Positions 10,691-22,197 of a stretch of 64,000 nt of DNA are shown piece after piece. The stretch comes from Luzula sylvatica. Its lineage: Eukaryota > Streptophyta > Magnoliopsida > Poales > Juncaceae. Numbering within the stretch: position 1 is the first letter of the stretch; the number at the start of each line of letters is the position of its first letter. Under the pieces are notes generated by a model. That model worked only from the letters and a program-made list of their open reading frames with translations, ran no database searches and was not told where the DNA came from. The stretch lies in NCBI GenBank assembly GCA_946800325.1, contig OX326956.1:49585052-49649051 (forward strand). Reading direction: 5' to 3'. Both the position numbers and the translations under genes were made by a program.

Positions 10691-12252
10691 ATAATTAAAT
10701 AACGAATCTTTAATGTCAATATAAGTCTTCAATTTCATCCGAAATTCCAGGCAAACATTAAGAATATTTTCATTTATTTAATGTCAATATAGATAATATA
10801 TTCATAATTTATTTATATGTCATATTTTTTATTGTTCTGTTTTGTGGATCTTGTTATATTGGTCTTTTATTAAATGCACTTGAAGTTGTAGTATTATGAG
10901 TTAGTAATTGAATCTAACTCCAAAATACTAAATATTGAAGCTCAATGAATATTTCGTGGAGAAAGAATATCTGAAGATATTCTATATCAATCATTGTCTA
11001 TTTGTTATGGTTTCTATTTGCTCCCGTAGAAGCAAAGCTAAGAAGATAATTCAAAAATGCTTGAATTCATATTATCTTGTCTTCTTCGACAAGTGGTTTT
11101 AATTGAGTTATAAGTTCGATTGATTTCAGTCATTCCCAGAAGTGAATGTTGCCTGAAAGGATCATTATATAATTGAAATCAAGGTGATTATAATAAGAAA
11201 ATCACATGAAAAAAAAAGATCCGGCAATATGTAATATAAAGATATCTCAAAATATATGTTTCAAGATTTGGATTGGAATGGTTGTACAAGCAGTACGACA
11301 CATGATTTTAATTAATTTGGCAAACCTCTTTAAGAGGATAATGAAAAAGAATTAAGACGACAACTTTGTCGATTGAAACAATCATTAATACAAAACTCGT
11401 TTTGTATTTATTTTGTTTGATAAACAAATAGACATGTATATATTTCAATAGTTGAAATCAAGAATATGATTGATGACTCTGGAAGAGTCGTTGTTTTATT
11501 TACTCTAGAAGATTAATTATCTATATGACACTAGATGATTCATTGTTTTGATTACTTAGAAAGAGTAATCATCTATAATACTCTAGAAGAGTAAATATAA
11601 ACATATTTGAAATAATGAATATGATTGTTGGCTCGCGAAGAGTCATGATTTGATTACTCTATAAGAGTAATGTATGGCATGTATAACTAGAATTGAAATT
11701 CGTGTTGAACCAGAAGTTCATTATTGATACGAATAATTTGATGCGTTTGTAATTAATTGTTTAAGCACAAAATATGCATGCCACATTAATAATTAGATTA
11801 AATCCAACTATTTATGAAAAGTACTACCCAAATCTCCATTATAGCTTGTGATTGGTCGGCACCAAAAGTACTCATTAAATTTTTAGATGTATAGTAGATG
11901 TGCCAGTAGCACTACATATCATACAAGGATGAGTTAAACAAAATTGTCCGACATATAATGGGTTGATTTATTCTCCATGATTTCATATCTTTAACATTTT
12001 TTTTAATTGAACCTGAAGTTCAAATGATATGCTTAATCCAGAAGCTTAAAATATATACGTAAACAAGAAGTTTACATTGAAGGAAGTAACAAGAGTCAAA
12101 TATGCATATTGTGAATATAGTATCCCTGAAGGACTATATGTTATTTGTTATAACAAATAAAATAGAAAAACATGCTCGAAACATGACAGGAATTTGACTA
12201 TAGATATACAAATCATTGAAGGAAATGAAATAAATAACTAAGATGGTCAACC
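10691..12252 (+). other. Non-coding, hairpin-rich block inside the Ale-like element
   Basis: No recognisable Copia domain is legible here, though in an intact element the linker would run straight into reverse transcriptase. It separates two copies of the integrase tail. It carries many perfect hairpins (see the hairpin entry) and a 20-nt perfect palindrome at 12141-12160. It may be a nested element, or the decayed front of a second integrase copy. Confidence 0.5.
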
Positions 12253-12610
12253 ATGAGTAAAACAGTTCAACATATAATATACCGTAGAAGTCTCGAAGAA
12301 CTTAAATATGTATTATCGATTACTCATGCTTACATTAGGGGGAGAGAAATAAAACTGGAAAAGCAAGAAATTATATGCATCTTCAAATTAGATCCTCGAA
12401 AAAGTAAATATGAACTAGGAGTTCATGAATTAATTATTTGCAACAAATTGCAAAATAAATGAGTTGATGCAAGGTTTCCAGTGTAAAATGCTCATATTTG
12501 TAAAATAATATTCTTGGATAATTTTAAGTTTGATATATGCCGAAGCGTGGTCGACCCATTGGTTCCCCCAAGACAAATCAACGAAATAAGAAAGAGCATG
12601 ATAAAAGGTT
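12253..12610 (+). pseudogene. Second copy of the Ale integrase tail and KRGRPIGS linker
   Basis: The frame at 12253-12462 includes KLDPRKSKYELGVHELII, matching the intact HLDPRTKQCELEVQKII. Next comes LQQIA near 12440, corresponding to LQNIANQ. At 12540-12608 the sequence reads PKRGRPIGSPKTNQRNKKEH, a good match to the KRGRPIGSKDKNPRKRK linker. The same segment already occurred at 10500-10690, so the integrase tail is present twice in one insertion. Confidence 0.75.
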
Positions 12611-12734
12611 GGTATAATAGAAGTTGTTACTACTTCTAACAAAATACGTCCTTCTGAAAAGGATATTTAAATAACGAGATATCAAAATCATGTCTCTACT
12701 AGAGAAAGATAGAACCGAAATGAAACTATAGTTA

Positions 12735-13345
12735 TTGAGAAATTTGCATATGCACTTACAATTGATAATCAATGAAAACGAGGATCTGGTATTAAATCAA
12801 TTGAAAAAAAAAATGTCGACGAAATCAAAGTATTGGCCAAAACTAAATTCACATGACGATGTGAAATTTATGGACTTGCAGTCTAGGAAAAATGTACCTT
12901 ATAATGATAATGAAAAGGTATATTCATTTGAATGTCCTTGAAGGACTCATAATATATCATGTATACATTATAACAGATTATTCATATGCTCATTGGATTA
13001 TTATATTCATGAAAATCCATGAAGGATTTAGGATGCATGAAGTAAATTATTTAAACTCTCGAGAGATATGCACGAAGCATATTGTATTAAATAACAAAGA
13101 TCTTTGTATGAATTGAAATAATCAGAGCATATATGATATAATCATTTTTAATATTGATGAAATTCTATATGTCTATATCAATGATCTAATTCGTAGATAA
13201 TGTGTATTTAATTTATGATCATTAAAACTCCCGAAGAGTTCCAAACTGACACATTACTTAATTAACGAATTTGAGATGAAAGATATTCGATACAAAATAT
13301 TTTGTTATGGATTGCAACTACATTAAATAATTTCCTGGAGGAATT
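12735..13345 (+). pseudogene. Ale-type linker and reverse transcriptase remnant
   Basis: Words in order: LIINENEDL and YWPKLNS (intact: xxINDNEDxEPxS ... WPKWK), IFMKIHEGFRMHE near 13005 (intact: IYMKVPEGLKLPE), NSREIC (NSREMYSIKL), TPEEFQ near 13228 (TPEEL), NEFEMKD near 13264 and KIFCYGLQLH (KTKFCLGLQIEH). This covers the middle and end of reverse transcriptase. RNase H is not recognisable before the polypurine tract. Stops and frameshifts rule out function. Confidence 0.8.
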
Positions 13346-13743
13346 ATGTATAACTAGCAATAACGTTTTGAACAGCTAGTGCAAAAGATTGAACTTTATA
13401 TGATTTGAAATATTTGTATCCATGAGGCGGAGAAACAATACGCAATGCACTCTTTTTGTCCTTGATCATGATTTTGTCCCAATGGGTTTTTCATGATAAG
13501 GTTTTTAATGAGGCAACTTATGATGCGTATGAATCATAATAAAATTGCACTCTTTTCCTTGATCGGGATTTTATTTCACTGAATTTTTCCTGACAAGATT
13601 TTTAATGAGGCAGATTATGATGCGTATATAAGATAATAATATTGCACTCTTTTTTCTTCATTAAGATTTTTGTCCCATTGGGTTTTACCTAGTAAGGTTT
13701 TAACGAGGCATGTTTTCTTATGCGTATGAAATCAAATACATTC

Positions 13744-13752
13744 AAGGGGGAG
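13744..13752 (+). other. Polypurine tract of the Ale-like Copia
   Basis: AAGGGGGAG lies four bases upstream of the 3' LTR, the expected place for the second-strand primer of an LTR retrotransposon. Confidence 0.8.
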
Positions 13753-13755
13753 TAT

Positions 13756-14052
13756 TATGAAAGTGAATGTATTATTAGTGGTGGTGTTGTGTGTTGTGTG
13801 CTATGTATTATGAATTGATGTTGTGTGTTGTGTGAATGGTGTTGTGTGTTATGTATGGATCATGGATGTATGATAAAGGGTGTTGTGTGTTATGTAAGTA
13901 GGAATGATGTAGCTTATAAATACCTCCTTTTGTAACGAGATGAGAATGAATCAAAATAGAAAGAAAAAACATTCATCTTTCATCCATTCATCTCTTGAAA
14001 TACTTCTCTTATCTTGAATTTTACTTCTTAAGTTTGTGTTTCTTTTACAACA
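13756..14052 (+). repeat. 3' LTR of the Ale-like Copia
   Basis: About 297 bp and nearly identical to 8585-8875. Differences include a GTGTGCTATG/GTGTGTTATG substitution, an extra copy of ATGGATC, and a few transitions. It ends TTACAACA and is followed by the ATTAT target duplication. Confidence 0.9.
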
Positions 14053-14057
14053 ATTAT

Positions 14058-14820
14058 AAACTTAAACAATTATTTGGAAATTTGGAATTATACGGGTCGG
14101 GTTGGGTTAATACGAGTTTTTAGTTTCAAACCCATAATGCAACCCATATTTCCGGATTTATCAAAGTTCCAATCTGAACCCGACGCAACAATTTCGAAAC
14201 CCGCAAAAAACGGATCGGTCCGGATCAGATTGGACAGGTTGGGCGGGTTGGGCGAGTTGAAAAATTTTGTGTATAACCCTACTTATTGTTCAGATTTGCA
14301 AAATTAACATTTTCCTCATTTCGACGCTATTTCCAGAGATCATAGCAACATTTCATGAAAATTTGAATATATTGTTTAAAGAGATTACTCCAAACATTCA
14401 AACATCTTGCAAATAAACAGATGTATTACATTTATGTACGAGTACGACACAATTACAACTAGACATTAATTTGAGGAAAATGAAAATTAGTTTATAAAGA
14501 AGAGAGTGGAGGGTTTGATTGAAAATAGTCCAACATACAAGGACCAAAATATAGACTTCTCTCATTAGATAGTAGATACTCTGAATTTTGAGGGTACAAT
14601 TGAAAAATCTCCTTCTTCTTCTAGTTTCCTAACCGCCGTACCCTACCTCGAAATCACGGTGTTACTCTATCTCCGACTTCTCTTAAATCGCAAGAAAGAG
14701 AAGAAAAGATTTATCTTTCTCAAACCCTCTACCTCCTTCTCATCACTTGAGAAGAGTTACCCTTAATAGATAGACAAATCACCAGTGGAATTACACGAAG
14801 GGTTCGAGTTAACAGCTTCA
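14058..14820 (+). other. Intergenic region and 5' leader of the CDKD gene
   Basis: At 14085-14280 there are GGGTCGGGTTGGGTTAA-type words, a common degenerate repeat in plant intergenic DNA. The last 200 bp are rich in CTTCTC and TCTCTC runs, consistent with a plant 5' UTR. No convincing TATA box was seen. A GTG at 14785 is in frame with the gene, but the first ATG in frame is 14821. Confidence 0.5.
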
Positions 14821-16778
14821 ATGGCTTCTGGAGCCGACGATGATTCGAATAACCCTAAGTTGGTCGCTGATCGGTACCTTAAGGGTGAGTTACTCGGTGA
14901 AGGTACCTATGGTGTTGTCTTCAAGGCCATTGATACTCAGGTTTGTATAATTTTGTGTTTGTTTATATGTACCTGTGCATGTGATGTGTTCGAAGAAATG
15001 ATTTGAGTTATTTTTGGAAAAACTAATCATACCATGAATTTTTGTATGTTATCCCAGACAGGACAAACTGTTGCGATAAAGAAAATCAGGATAGGGCAGC
15101 AGAAAGAAGGGGTGAATTTCACGGCACTGAGAGAAATTAAATTGTTAAAAGAACTCGAGGACCCAAATATAATCCAATTGATCGATGTGTTTCCTCACAA
15201 GGGGAATTTGCATATCGTATTCGAGTTCATGGAGACCGATTTAGAAGCAGTGATTAAGGATCGAAATATCGTTCTTTCACCTGCAGATATAAAATCGTAC
15301 CTTCAAATGACTCTAAAAGGACTTGCTTTCTGCCACAAAAAATGGGTCATACACAGGTACGCACCGCCCAATTGGGCTCAAAGAAATGCCCTTTTTACCC
15401 TTTCTTAACTCAGAAATTATTATTCTATGTTACAGAGACATGAAACCAAACAATTTATTAATTGGTTCTGATGGCCAATTAAGACTCGGTGATTTTGGTT
15501 TAGCGCGTGTTTTTGGCAGCCCAGACCGCAAATTCACTCATCAAGTACAAACCCTAATTTCCTTGCTCTTTTTACTCATCTCGTAATAAAAAATATCATA
15601 ACAAATTATACTTGTCAGGTATTTGCACGCTGGTACAGGGCTCCTGAATTATTATTCGCTACGAAGCAATACGGTCCAAGTGTAGACATTTGGGGGGCCG
15701 CTTGTGTTTTCGCCGAACTTCTCCTTCGAAGGCCCTTTTTACAGGTACCCTAAATTTACACACTAATTTCCCCCTTTTGTCACCGACTCATTGTATAAAC
15801 ATTCATGTAGGGAACGAGCGACCTAGATCAATTAGGAAAGATATTTTCTGCATTCGGTACCCCAAAACCATCGCAATGGCCAGACTTAACGTACCTGCCA
15901 GATTACGTGGAGTACCAACCGGTACCGGGCCAGCCTCTGCGTACCTTATTTCCAATGGCGGGTGATGATGCTCTCGATCTCCTCGCGAGAATGTTCACTT
16001 ACGATCCCAAGTCGAGAATCACCGCCCAACAAGCCTTAGAACACAGGTTAGATTCGAAAATATCTTTTACGCCCCTACAAAACATAAGAAATATCATCAA
16101 TACCCCTTCTCGGATAATTTCAGGTACTTTACGACGACACCGGCCCCGACGAAACCGATGATGCTTCCGAGACCGACAAAGAAAGGAGAAGAAACTAGCA
16201 ACAACAACAATGATACCAATAGAGGGCCGCCACACATAGGGCCGCTTGTGTTGTCGCCACAGAGAAAAGTTAGAAGAATATCGCTAGAGCAAGAGACGCA
16301 GAGTACTCAGAGCAACAAGGTCCCCATGTCTATTGACGTTAATGCCCTCTTCGGTTCCAGACCTACTTTCACTCGTACTCCAATGAATAAGTACGCTCAA
16401 AATTTCAATTCAATTCTTTTAACCCCTGTAAAATCTCAGAATATCATGTATACCCCTAAAAATATAGGATATATCATATATACCCTCCCTCCTTTCCTTA
16501 TTTGATTTTAAAGATTACTAACTACCCTTGAGGTTTTGTAAAGGTACATGTGAATTTCTACCATAAAATAATGATATCACATCAATAAATTTGGATTTAG
16601 TTGAATTAATTCAACGAGTGTTTGCCGAAGATTAATTGAATAAGCTTGATTGAAATGAGGGTTATTTTTGTAAAATAAGTTTTCTGAAATGCGTGTTGAA
16701 TTTTTTTTTTGTAGATCTGACATGTCGATCACGAGAGCACTTCATATGGACCCTGATTTTGGGACTCCTGATTCATGA
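14821..16778 (+). CDS. CDKD: CDK-activating kinase, CDKD (CDK7-like), 406 aa, 7 coding exons
   Basis: Cyclin-dependent kinase D phosphorylates the T-loop of cell-cycle CDKs and, with cyclin H and TFIIH, the RNA polymerase II C-terminal domain. It acts in the nucleus. Coding exons: 14821-14940, 15058-15356, 15436-15544, 15619-15744, 15811-16046, 16124-16390, 16715-16778. All junctions are GT..AG and in phase. The length fits the CDKD family (about 390-425 aa). Visible motifs: glycine loop GEGTYG at 26-31, ATP-binding Lys48, the PSTAIRE-like helix NFTALRE (60-66), catalytic HRD (139-141), DFG (159-161), T-loop Ser168 and Thr174, and RWYRAPE after it. [17 protein letters not shown] and KFTHQVFARW are CDKD hallmarks. 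One oddity is [11 protein letters not shown] where the family has W-A-A/V-G-C-I, so the conserved Gly is shifted to the first position. The C-terminal tail (after about 310) is low-complexity and Asn-rich. Orthology to a particular CDKD paralogue is not resolved. Confidence 0.95.
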
Positions 16779-17337
16779 TGATAATGGCGATTTTTCATGT
16801 GGGCCTGTATTTGTTATAAATTATGAGTGACTTTTCAACGTGTTGTTTATGTTTAGTTTTCGGGCTTGTTGGCGTATTGACGACGTTGAATTTGACATAA
16901 TTGTATCGAAATGTAATATGATGAGAAAGCGAAATTACATTTATTCTTTTTCGTCCATCAATTCTATTGTTATTTTTTAGAACTAAAAATGTCTAAACAA
17001 TTGTTTAATTCGTCTATTAATGCATTTAACAACTATGTTCTTTTAAAACATTTAAGTGTTTGAATTCAGCGATATGATTGCCTATTTTCATTTATGCGCT
17101 GCATATGATTTTCTAATGTATACTTTTTTTTGTTTGGAAGAGAATTTTCGAATAGCTTCTAAAACTATTCGAAATTTATTTGAAATTTTTGGAGGTAAAT
17201 TCGACAAAAACTATATTTGTAAAAATAACCATGTCCATGTCGGCGTCAGTGTCGACTTTTCAATCTTCTTCATTCTTTATCTGTCAGTACCTGATTGATT
17301 GCTCTAGGAGCTGATGGAACCAAACCGTACATTTCGT
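16779..17337. other. 3' flank of CDKD, no gene seen
   Basis: AT-rich 3' UTR and intergenic DNA. No ORF with recognisable content and no repeat boundary before the fold-back element that starts near 17338. Confidence 0.5.
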
Positions 17338-18143
17338 CTTCTGGGGCGGACCAATTTGATGATATTGACCCGTAAGAGCGACCCGTTAAGCATCCTTTTC
17401 AGTTGGTTTTATTTCTCAATGAATATCGGCACTTTGATATCGGGTATGGTTTGGGTTTCGCAAAAGCAGGTTTTATTTTATTGGATCCAATATTTATCGG
17501 ATTCAAAAACCATGTGGAAGCCCGGTAATTAGGGTTTATCAGGTCGTCGTGGCTGCCTGTAGGAAATTGAGTGTCCGGTTGAATTTTGATGGGTTGATTT
17601 AGTTTCACTTAAAAAAATGTATATATAATTATATATAATTTTGTTTATCCATCATAATCTTTTTGTTATAGCTCATGCAAAATTATAATTGTTATTTTAT
17701 CATTTGCTACACCCTAGTTAATAAATATTAATGATTGTTTAATATAATAAAATTGATTGCTTCTTCGAATCCCTCTATTATTACTGAAACTTGTTATATT
17801 TAAATCCATTTACTATTTGAGAATGTACTGCAGAGAAAATTCTGAGTTGCCAAGTTGGAAACATCGGTATACTTTGAGCTCTTCTACTCGAGTAACGGTA
17901 CATAGTCTCCATGGGCTCGTGGTTTCGGTACCGAACTTGGTATCCGAAGGTGTGATCATCGCACCCATATCAATATAAACTGTACCGGTATTAGAACCAT
18001 GAATAAAATAGGTATCTCAAGACCCGAACCCGAAAATCTCATCCATAAAACCATATCAGATACCAAAGCGCCGATATTAGAACCAATTGAAAAATGATCC
18101 CTTTAACGGGTCAATATCATCAAATTAATCTGCCCCAAAAGAA
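17338..18143. mobile_element. Fold-back (long inverted-repeat) element, ~0.8 kb
   Basis: The left arm (about 17338-17480) and the reverse complement of the right arm (about 17990-18143) share CCAATTTGATGATATTGACC-type sequence (AATTAATTTGATG in the right arm), then CCGTTAA, a (C/T)A(A/G)TTGGTT word, ATATCGGC(A/G)CTTTG(A/G)TATC and (G/T)ATATGGTTT. The arms are roughly 80-85% alike by eye over about 140 bp, with small indels. The loop region (about 17480-17990) has no ORF. A transcript across it would form a long stem. No clear target duplication was found. Confidence 0.7.
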
Positions 18144-18174
18144 AAATAAACACAATATTACTAATAATAAATAT

Positions 18175-18369
18175 CAATGATTTAAATTGCGGCGCAATTG
18201 CGCCGCAATAGCGCAATTCGCAATAAATATCCATAAAACGCAACACCGCAACCGGCTATATAGCGCCGCAATATCGACGCAATATGGCGCAATATGACGC
18301 AATATCGGGAATCATGTGTAAATTATTGTTCAAGCGCAATGGACCGCAATATCGCAATTTAAAACATTG
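18175..18369. mobile_element. hAT-like MITE, 195 bp, copy 1
   Basis: Terminal inverted repeats CAATGATTTAAATTGCG at the left and CGCAATTTAAAACATTG at the right differ at one base. An exact 8-bp duplication ATAAATAT lies on each side (18167-18174 and 18370-18377). Eight-bp duplications indicate hAT transposase. The interior is built of GCGCAAT and CCGCAATAT words. A second copy lies at 30900-31073. Confidence 0.9.
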
Positions 18370-18377
18370 ATAAATAT

Positions 18378-21300
18378 AATTAATATGCTAAAAGAGGCCA
18401 AAAGGTTGCGTACAATAAAGTTTAGAATAGAAAAATTGCAATAGTCCATTATTTGGCTAAGTATGAAATGATTTTAATTGAATCAAATTAAAAAAGGAAG
18501 CATTATTTCTAGATGTGATATTTATGAGTCAAATTCTAGATCATAGCAATTATCTATATTTCTATAAAATTCTCAAAAAAAAATTAAAAATTTATTAATT
18601 TATTTACTATATCCTTCTTAATTAATGTATCAAAATTAAAAATTTAGATCGATCCATCCATATTCTCTCTATTTGACTTAATACAAATATTTAGTTTAAA
18701 AAACATAATAAATTTAGAATCTATGATTATTTTTTAAGTTAGAGAATGAAATAACAAGTCGAAAAAAGTATTCTCTACTTTTGCTTTAGATGTATCTACT
18801 AATTTTAAAAATAATCATATTACACACAAATAACTTACTTTTGTATAAAAGAATGAAACAAAAAACTCAAAACAATAATAATACCAAAACCAACAAAAAT
18901 ATTCATTCATACAAAATAACATTTTTTCGAATCTAAATCTACTAAAACTATATAATATATCTGGATATAAAAAAGTGCAACGATCTTCTTTTAAGTAATT
19001 ATTCCCACTTGCGCATTTGATGTCCAATAATAAGAATCTTCTAAATACATTTCATGATTAAAAAAATGTATTTTGGAGATTTTGATAAAAAAAAAATATA
19101 AATAATTACTCTAGATTCGAAAATATCAATCATAGAAATAACATTTTCCATTAAAAAAAATTAAGAGATAAAATTGATAAAATTTAAAATTTAAAAATTT
19201 GATTGAACTTTTGAACGAAAAATAAGAGGTTAAAAATAATGTCTTTTTCTAAGTTATAATATGACATAGTAGTACGAAGGAGACTCGGGATTCAACATCG
19301 TTAAGAAAATGACAATTAAATAAATATATAATGAGGTGAATCACACACTACACATAATCACTAAGCATTATTTAAGTTAATAATATTTATAGGACCTACC
19401 AAAACAAATATTAATTAAAGTAAAAACCACATGAAGTTCAAGACACTTTTCACAAACTTTGTGCCAATATAATATTCTTACATACTACACTATTTTAATT
19501 ATTTACTGATTTATTTTCATGTTATATCATTTTCTTTTTGGACTTAATGACTACGATTTTGTATCATTTGTTTTCCTTTTTACCTACTTTCAGTTTGTAT
19601 ACAGGTAAGCTGATATGTATGAAAATAAGTTAAAAAGAAATGAAAAGAAAAATAATCAAAAAAAAATAAAAAAAAATCGAAAAAAGAAAGAGGAAGAGAG
19701 AAAGAATATTCAAATAGGGTGGCTCGAACCGAAAACTTGATGTATCTATAAAGAAGAAAGGGAGAGAGAAAGAAAAAGAAAGGTTTTTTTTAATATTGAC
19801 AAGGAAATACTCAAGACTGATTAGTTAGTTTTTGCCAAACCAAAACAGTATTTTTTTATATTTTTAGGGGAATTTTTTAAAAAATATAGGGATTTTTTCA
19901 GAAATCTAAAAAATTAGGGGTTTTTTCATAATTCTCAGAAAAGTTAGGGGTTTTCAAAAATTTCCCTTATTTTTATATGAACTTATTTTAGTTAATATAA
20001 GGGGTTTAAGGCCGTCTATTTCTCGACATGTGATTTTGTACGACAACTTTATGTAATGATTCAATGTATATATTATTAAGGATTTTTTTGCAAAAAAACA
20101 AAAAAACAAAAAAAAAATAGTTAATATGTAAATGTATACTGATATATAATTGCCTAGGGCGAGGACCTTGTTGAAAACTAGAGTATGAACAATTGTAGCA
20201 TGTTTGATTTGGGAATTTTAAGAGTTTGTAATTTACATCAAGATTATATGCATGAAATATCATCTTCATTTTTGGTTTTCGATTAATTTTATATGCATGA
20301 AATATTTATAAATGACACATTTTTCTTCCGAATGATATTGTGCTGACAATTCAGTTCTATGTTTCCATTTATATTGATTTGACCACCAATTTCCGCCATT
20401 CTTCTTCAAATGTTTTTGAGAAAACTTTTTTTCCCAATTCATTAATGTTAATGTAAATTGTATTCACGATTTACAATTTATTATGATATTCACTCAATCA
20501 CACGAGCTACGAGCCTACGAGCCTCCAGAAATGATAGATTCAAATTTTTTTTGGAAATCAATCATTTTCGTTGCGGTAAAATTCTCATCCCCCCAAAAGA
20601 AATGTCAATAAAAACAATAAAATTGAGTTTATGACCCGTCATTTTTTATCTCATGCAATCAATTACATGAGATATGAGTCCATTGATTTCTTTATTAACG
20701 TATCGATGAACATTAGTTTTCATTGCTATTATCCATTAATTCTTCTCGATTGACGTATCGTTGATGTTTTTTTGAAGTTACGGAGGTGTCATATATTTAC
20801 CCATTTGAAAACGTCTTATTGTGTGATCAAAATATAAATTTTGCTAATGAACAAGTTAATTATTTTTGAATTGAGATGTTATGGGTCATTTCATTGCCTA
20901 TTATAAAACATTTGAGCTCTCATGTCTCTAATCAACATGCCCATCCCATATGCACCCTTACTGATAACTCACGTACGACAAAAATATTATGGTGGTTGCA
21001 CATTTTATTCCATGGTGGTTGGTGTGTCGTATTTCTACGTATAAATCCATACGAATCTAGACGTGAACATGGAGAGGGAGACGAGTTTAAAAATACAAAA
21101 ATATATGCATTTTTAAAACAAGTATGAAATTTATTATAAAATGAAATGACTAGTATAAGGAACATGTCAAATTTACGAGATAAGAAGAAGATATTCGACC
21201 TCTAATCGAATACCAATAATTAAAAGATTTATTTAGGTTGATAGAGGCATCAACGACTTGAGCACGTCAAAGTCAAAACTTGTCAATTCTATCTATTCTA

Positions 21301-22188
21301 GTCAATTATGTATACTGCTTCAAATCTTCTTATTTATTGTCTAAATAAGTACATATTATGTTATAAACAAGATATTATTCCAAGAATAAATTTATCAAAA
21401 TAATATTTCAAAAAAAAAATAGGCATTTAACGCAGATGAATTATATTTGAATTCAAAAAAATAGATTCAACTTAGTTATTTTTTAAAAATATCAATACAA
21501 TTTCGTAACTATCCAATATACATTTTTAGTTTATCGATTAGTAATACCTTTTCCATAGGAGCACGATTCGTGCTCCAGGTTCTTTTTAAAAAACAAAACA
21601 AACTTTATCACAGGTGACATAGCTTCTTGTTGTTGTTCATCGGACTCGTAAAATTTATTTTGATGCCTACGGCAACTAATTCGATCGGTCTTGTTGACGT
21701 TTTTTTAACCTACGGAGCTCTAAAATATATATTATTATTTAATATTTTAGTACTAGAATATGTGTTTTATAATCTCGTATCTTTTTTGTTCATATTACAT
21801 GTATGCATGATATATTTTTACTTGTCCACTATTTTTATCTGTTCACTATTCTTGTAAATTCTAAGACATTTTTGTGTATATGTGATTTATTTATATTTTT
21901 TGTATGATCATTATAATTTTTTTTGGGTATGAATTATGAATTATTATATTTAAGCTGAGGATGTGTATGATGCCACTTCTGATTATAAAGTATATATTTT
22001 TTACCAAATGGGGGAGGAAACGGCTTCCTTATTTTATGGGTCACCTTACAATTCAGTTGTCTTTCTTTTTGGTTGTTCTAATGTGAGGTCACTTCTTCTC
22101 TATTTCTATAATACAAATATTAAACAATATGTCATGTATAATAAATACTATTTATGAATTATAAATTATAAATTATAAAAAAGTAAAT
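18378..22188. other. Long AT-rich intergenic region
   Basis: About 3.8 kb with no recognisable gene. Notable pieces are a purine-rich tract (about 19640-19780), a run of TTAGGGGTTTTTTC-like words (19866-19965), and a 19-nt perfect hairpin GGAGCACGA / TCGTGCTCC with one central T at 21558-21576. ORFs here are short and AT-driven. Confidence 0.5.
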
Positions 22189-22197
22189 TATTTATAA

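Larger units (their letters stand above)
9433..13241 (+). repeat. Perfect micro-hairpins with NNGAA loops inside the Ale-like element
   Basis: Spans, stem length and loop: 9433-9449 (6, CCGAA); 9526-9551 (9, GCTGAAAT); 9682-9700 (7, CAGAA); 9766-9784 (8, AAT); 10573-10608 (11, 14-nt loop); 10964-10983 (8, TGAA); 11390-11405 (6, CTCG); 11412-11428 (7, GAT); 11442-11458 (7, TAG); 11475-11489 (5, TGGAA); 11549-11571 (8, TAGAAAG); 11579-11593 (5, TAGAA); 11653-11671 (8, ATA); 11706-11720 (5, CAGAA); 12007-12023 (6, CTGAA); 12059-12075 (6, AAGAA); 12410-12426 (6, TAGGA); 12649-12663 (5, CTGAA); 12934-12946 (4, TTGAA); 13013-13029 (6, ATGAA); 13226-13240 (5, CCGAA). A few lie on conserved codons (IPEGQ, KIHEGF, TPEEF); most do not. 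Stems are unrelated in sequence. Confidence 0.85.
8585..14052 (+). mobile_element. Ale/Retrofit-like Copia insertion with 5-bp target duplication, interior decayed
   Basis: Two LTRs (8585-8875 and 13756-14052) flank an interior with a Copia primer-binding site, gag start, integrase, linker and RT remnants, and a polypurine tract. ATTAT precedes the left LTR (8580-8584) and follows the right LTR (14053-14057), as expected for a 5-bp target duplication. The LTRs differ at roughly a dozen positions plus one 6-7-bp indel (about 95% identical by eye), yet every domain in the interior is full of stops. Lineage call rests on the gag start, the FGCAVYVPI-like integrase tail and the KRGRPIGS linker, which are typical of Ale/Retrofit Copia. 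Confidence 0.9.

Noticed and set aside
14785..14787. GTG as start of the CDKD protein
   Set aside because: It is in frame but plant nuclear genes rarely start at GTG. ATG at 14821 gives the usual CDKD N-terminus.
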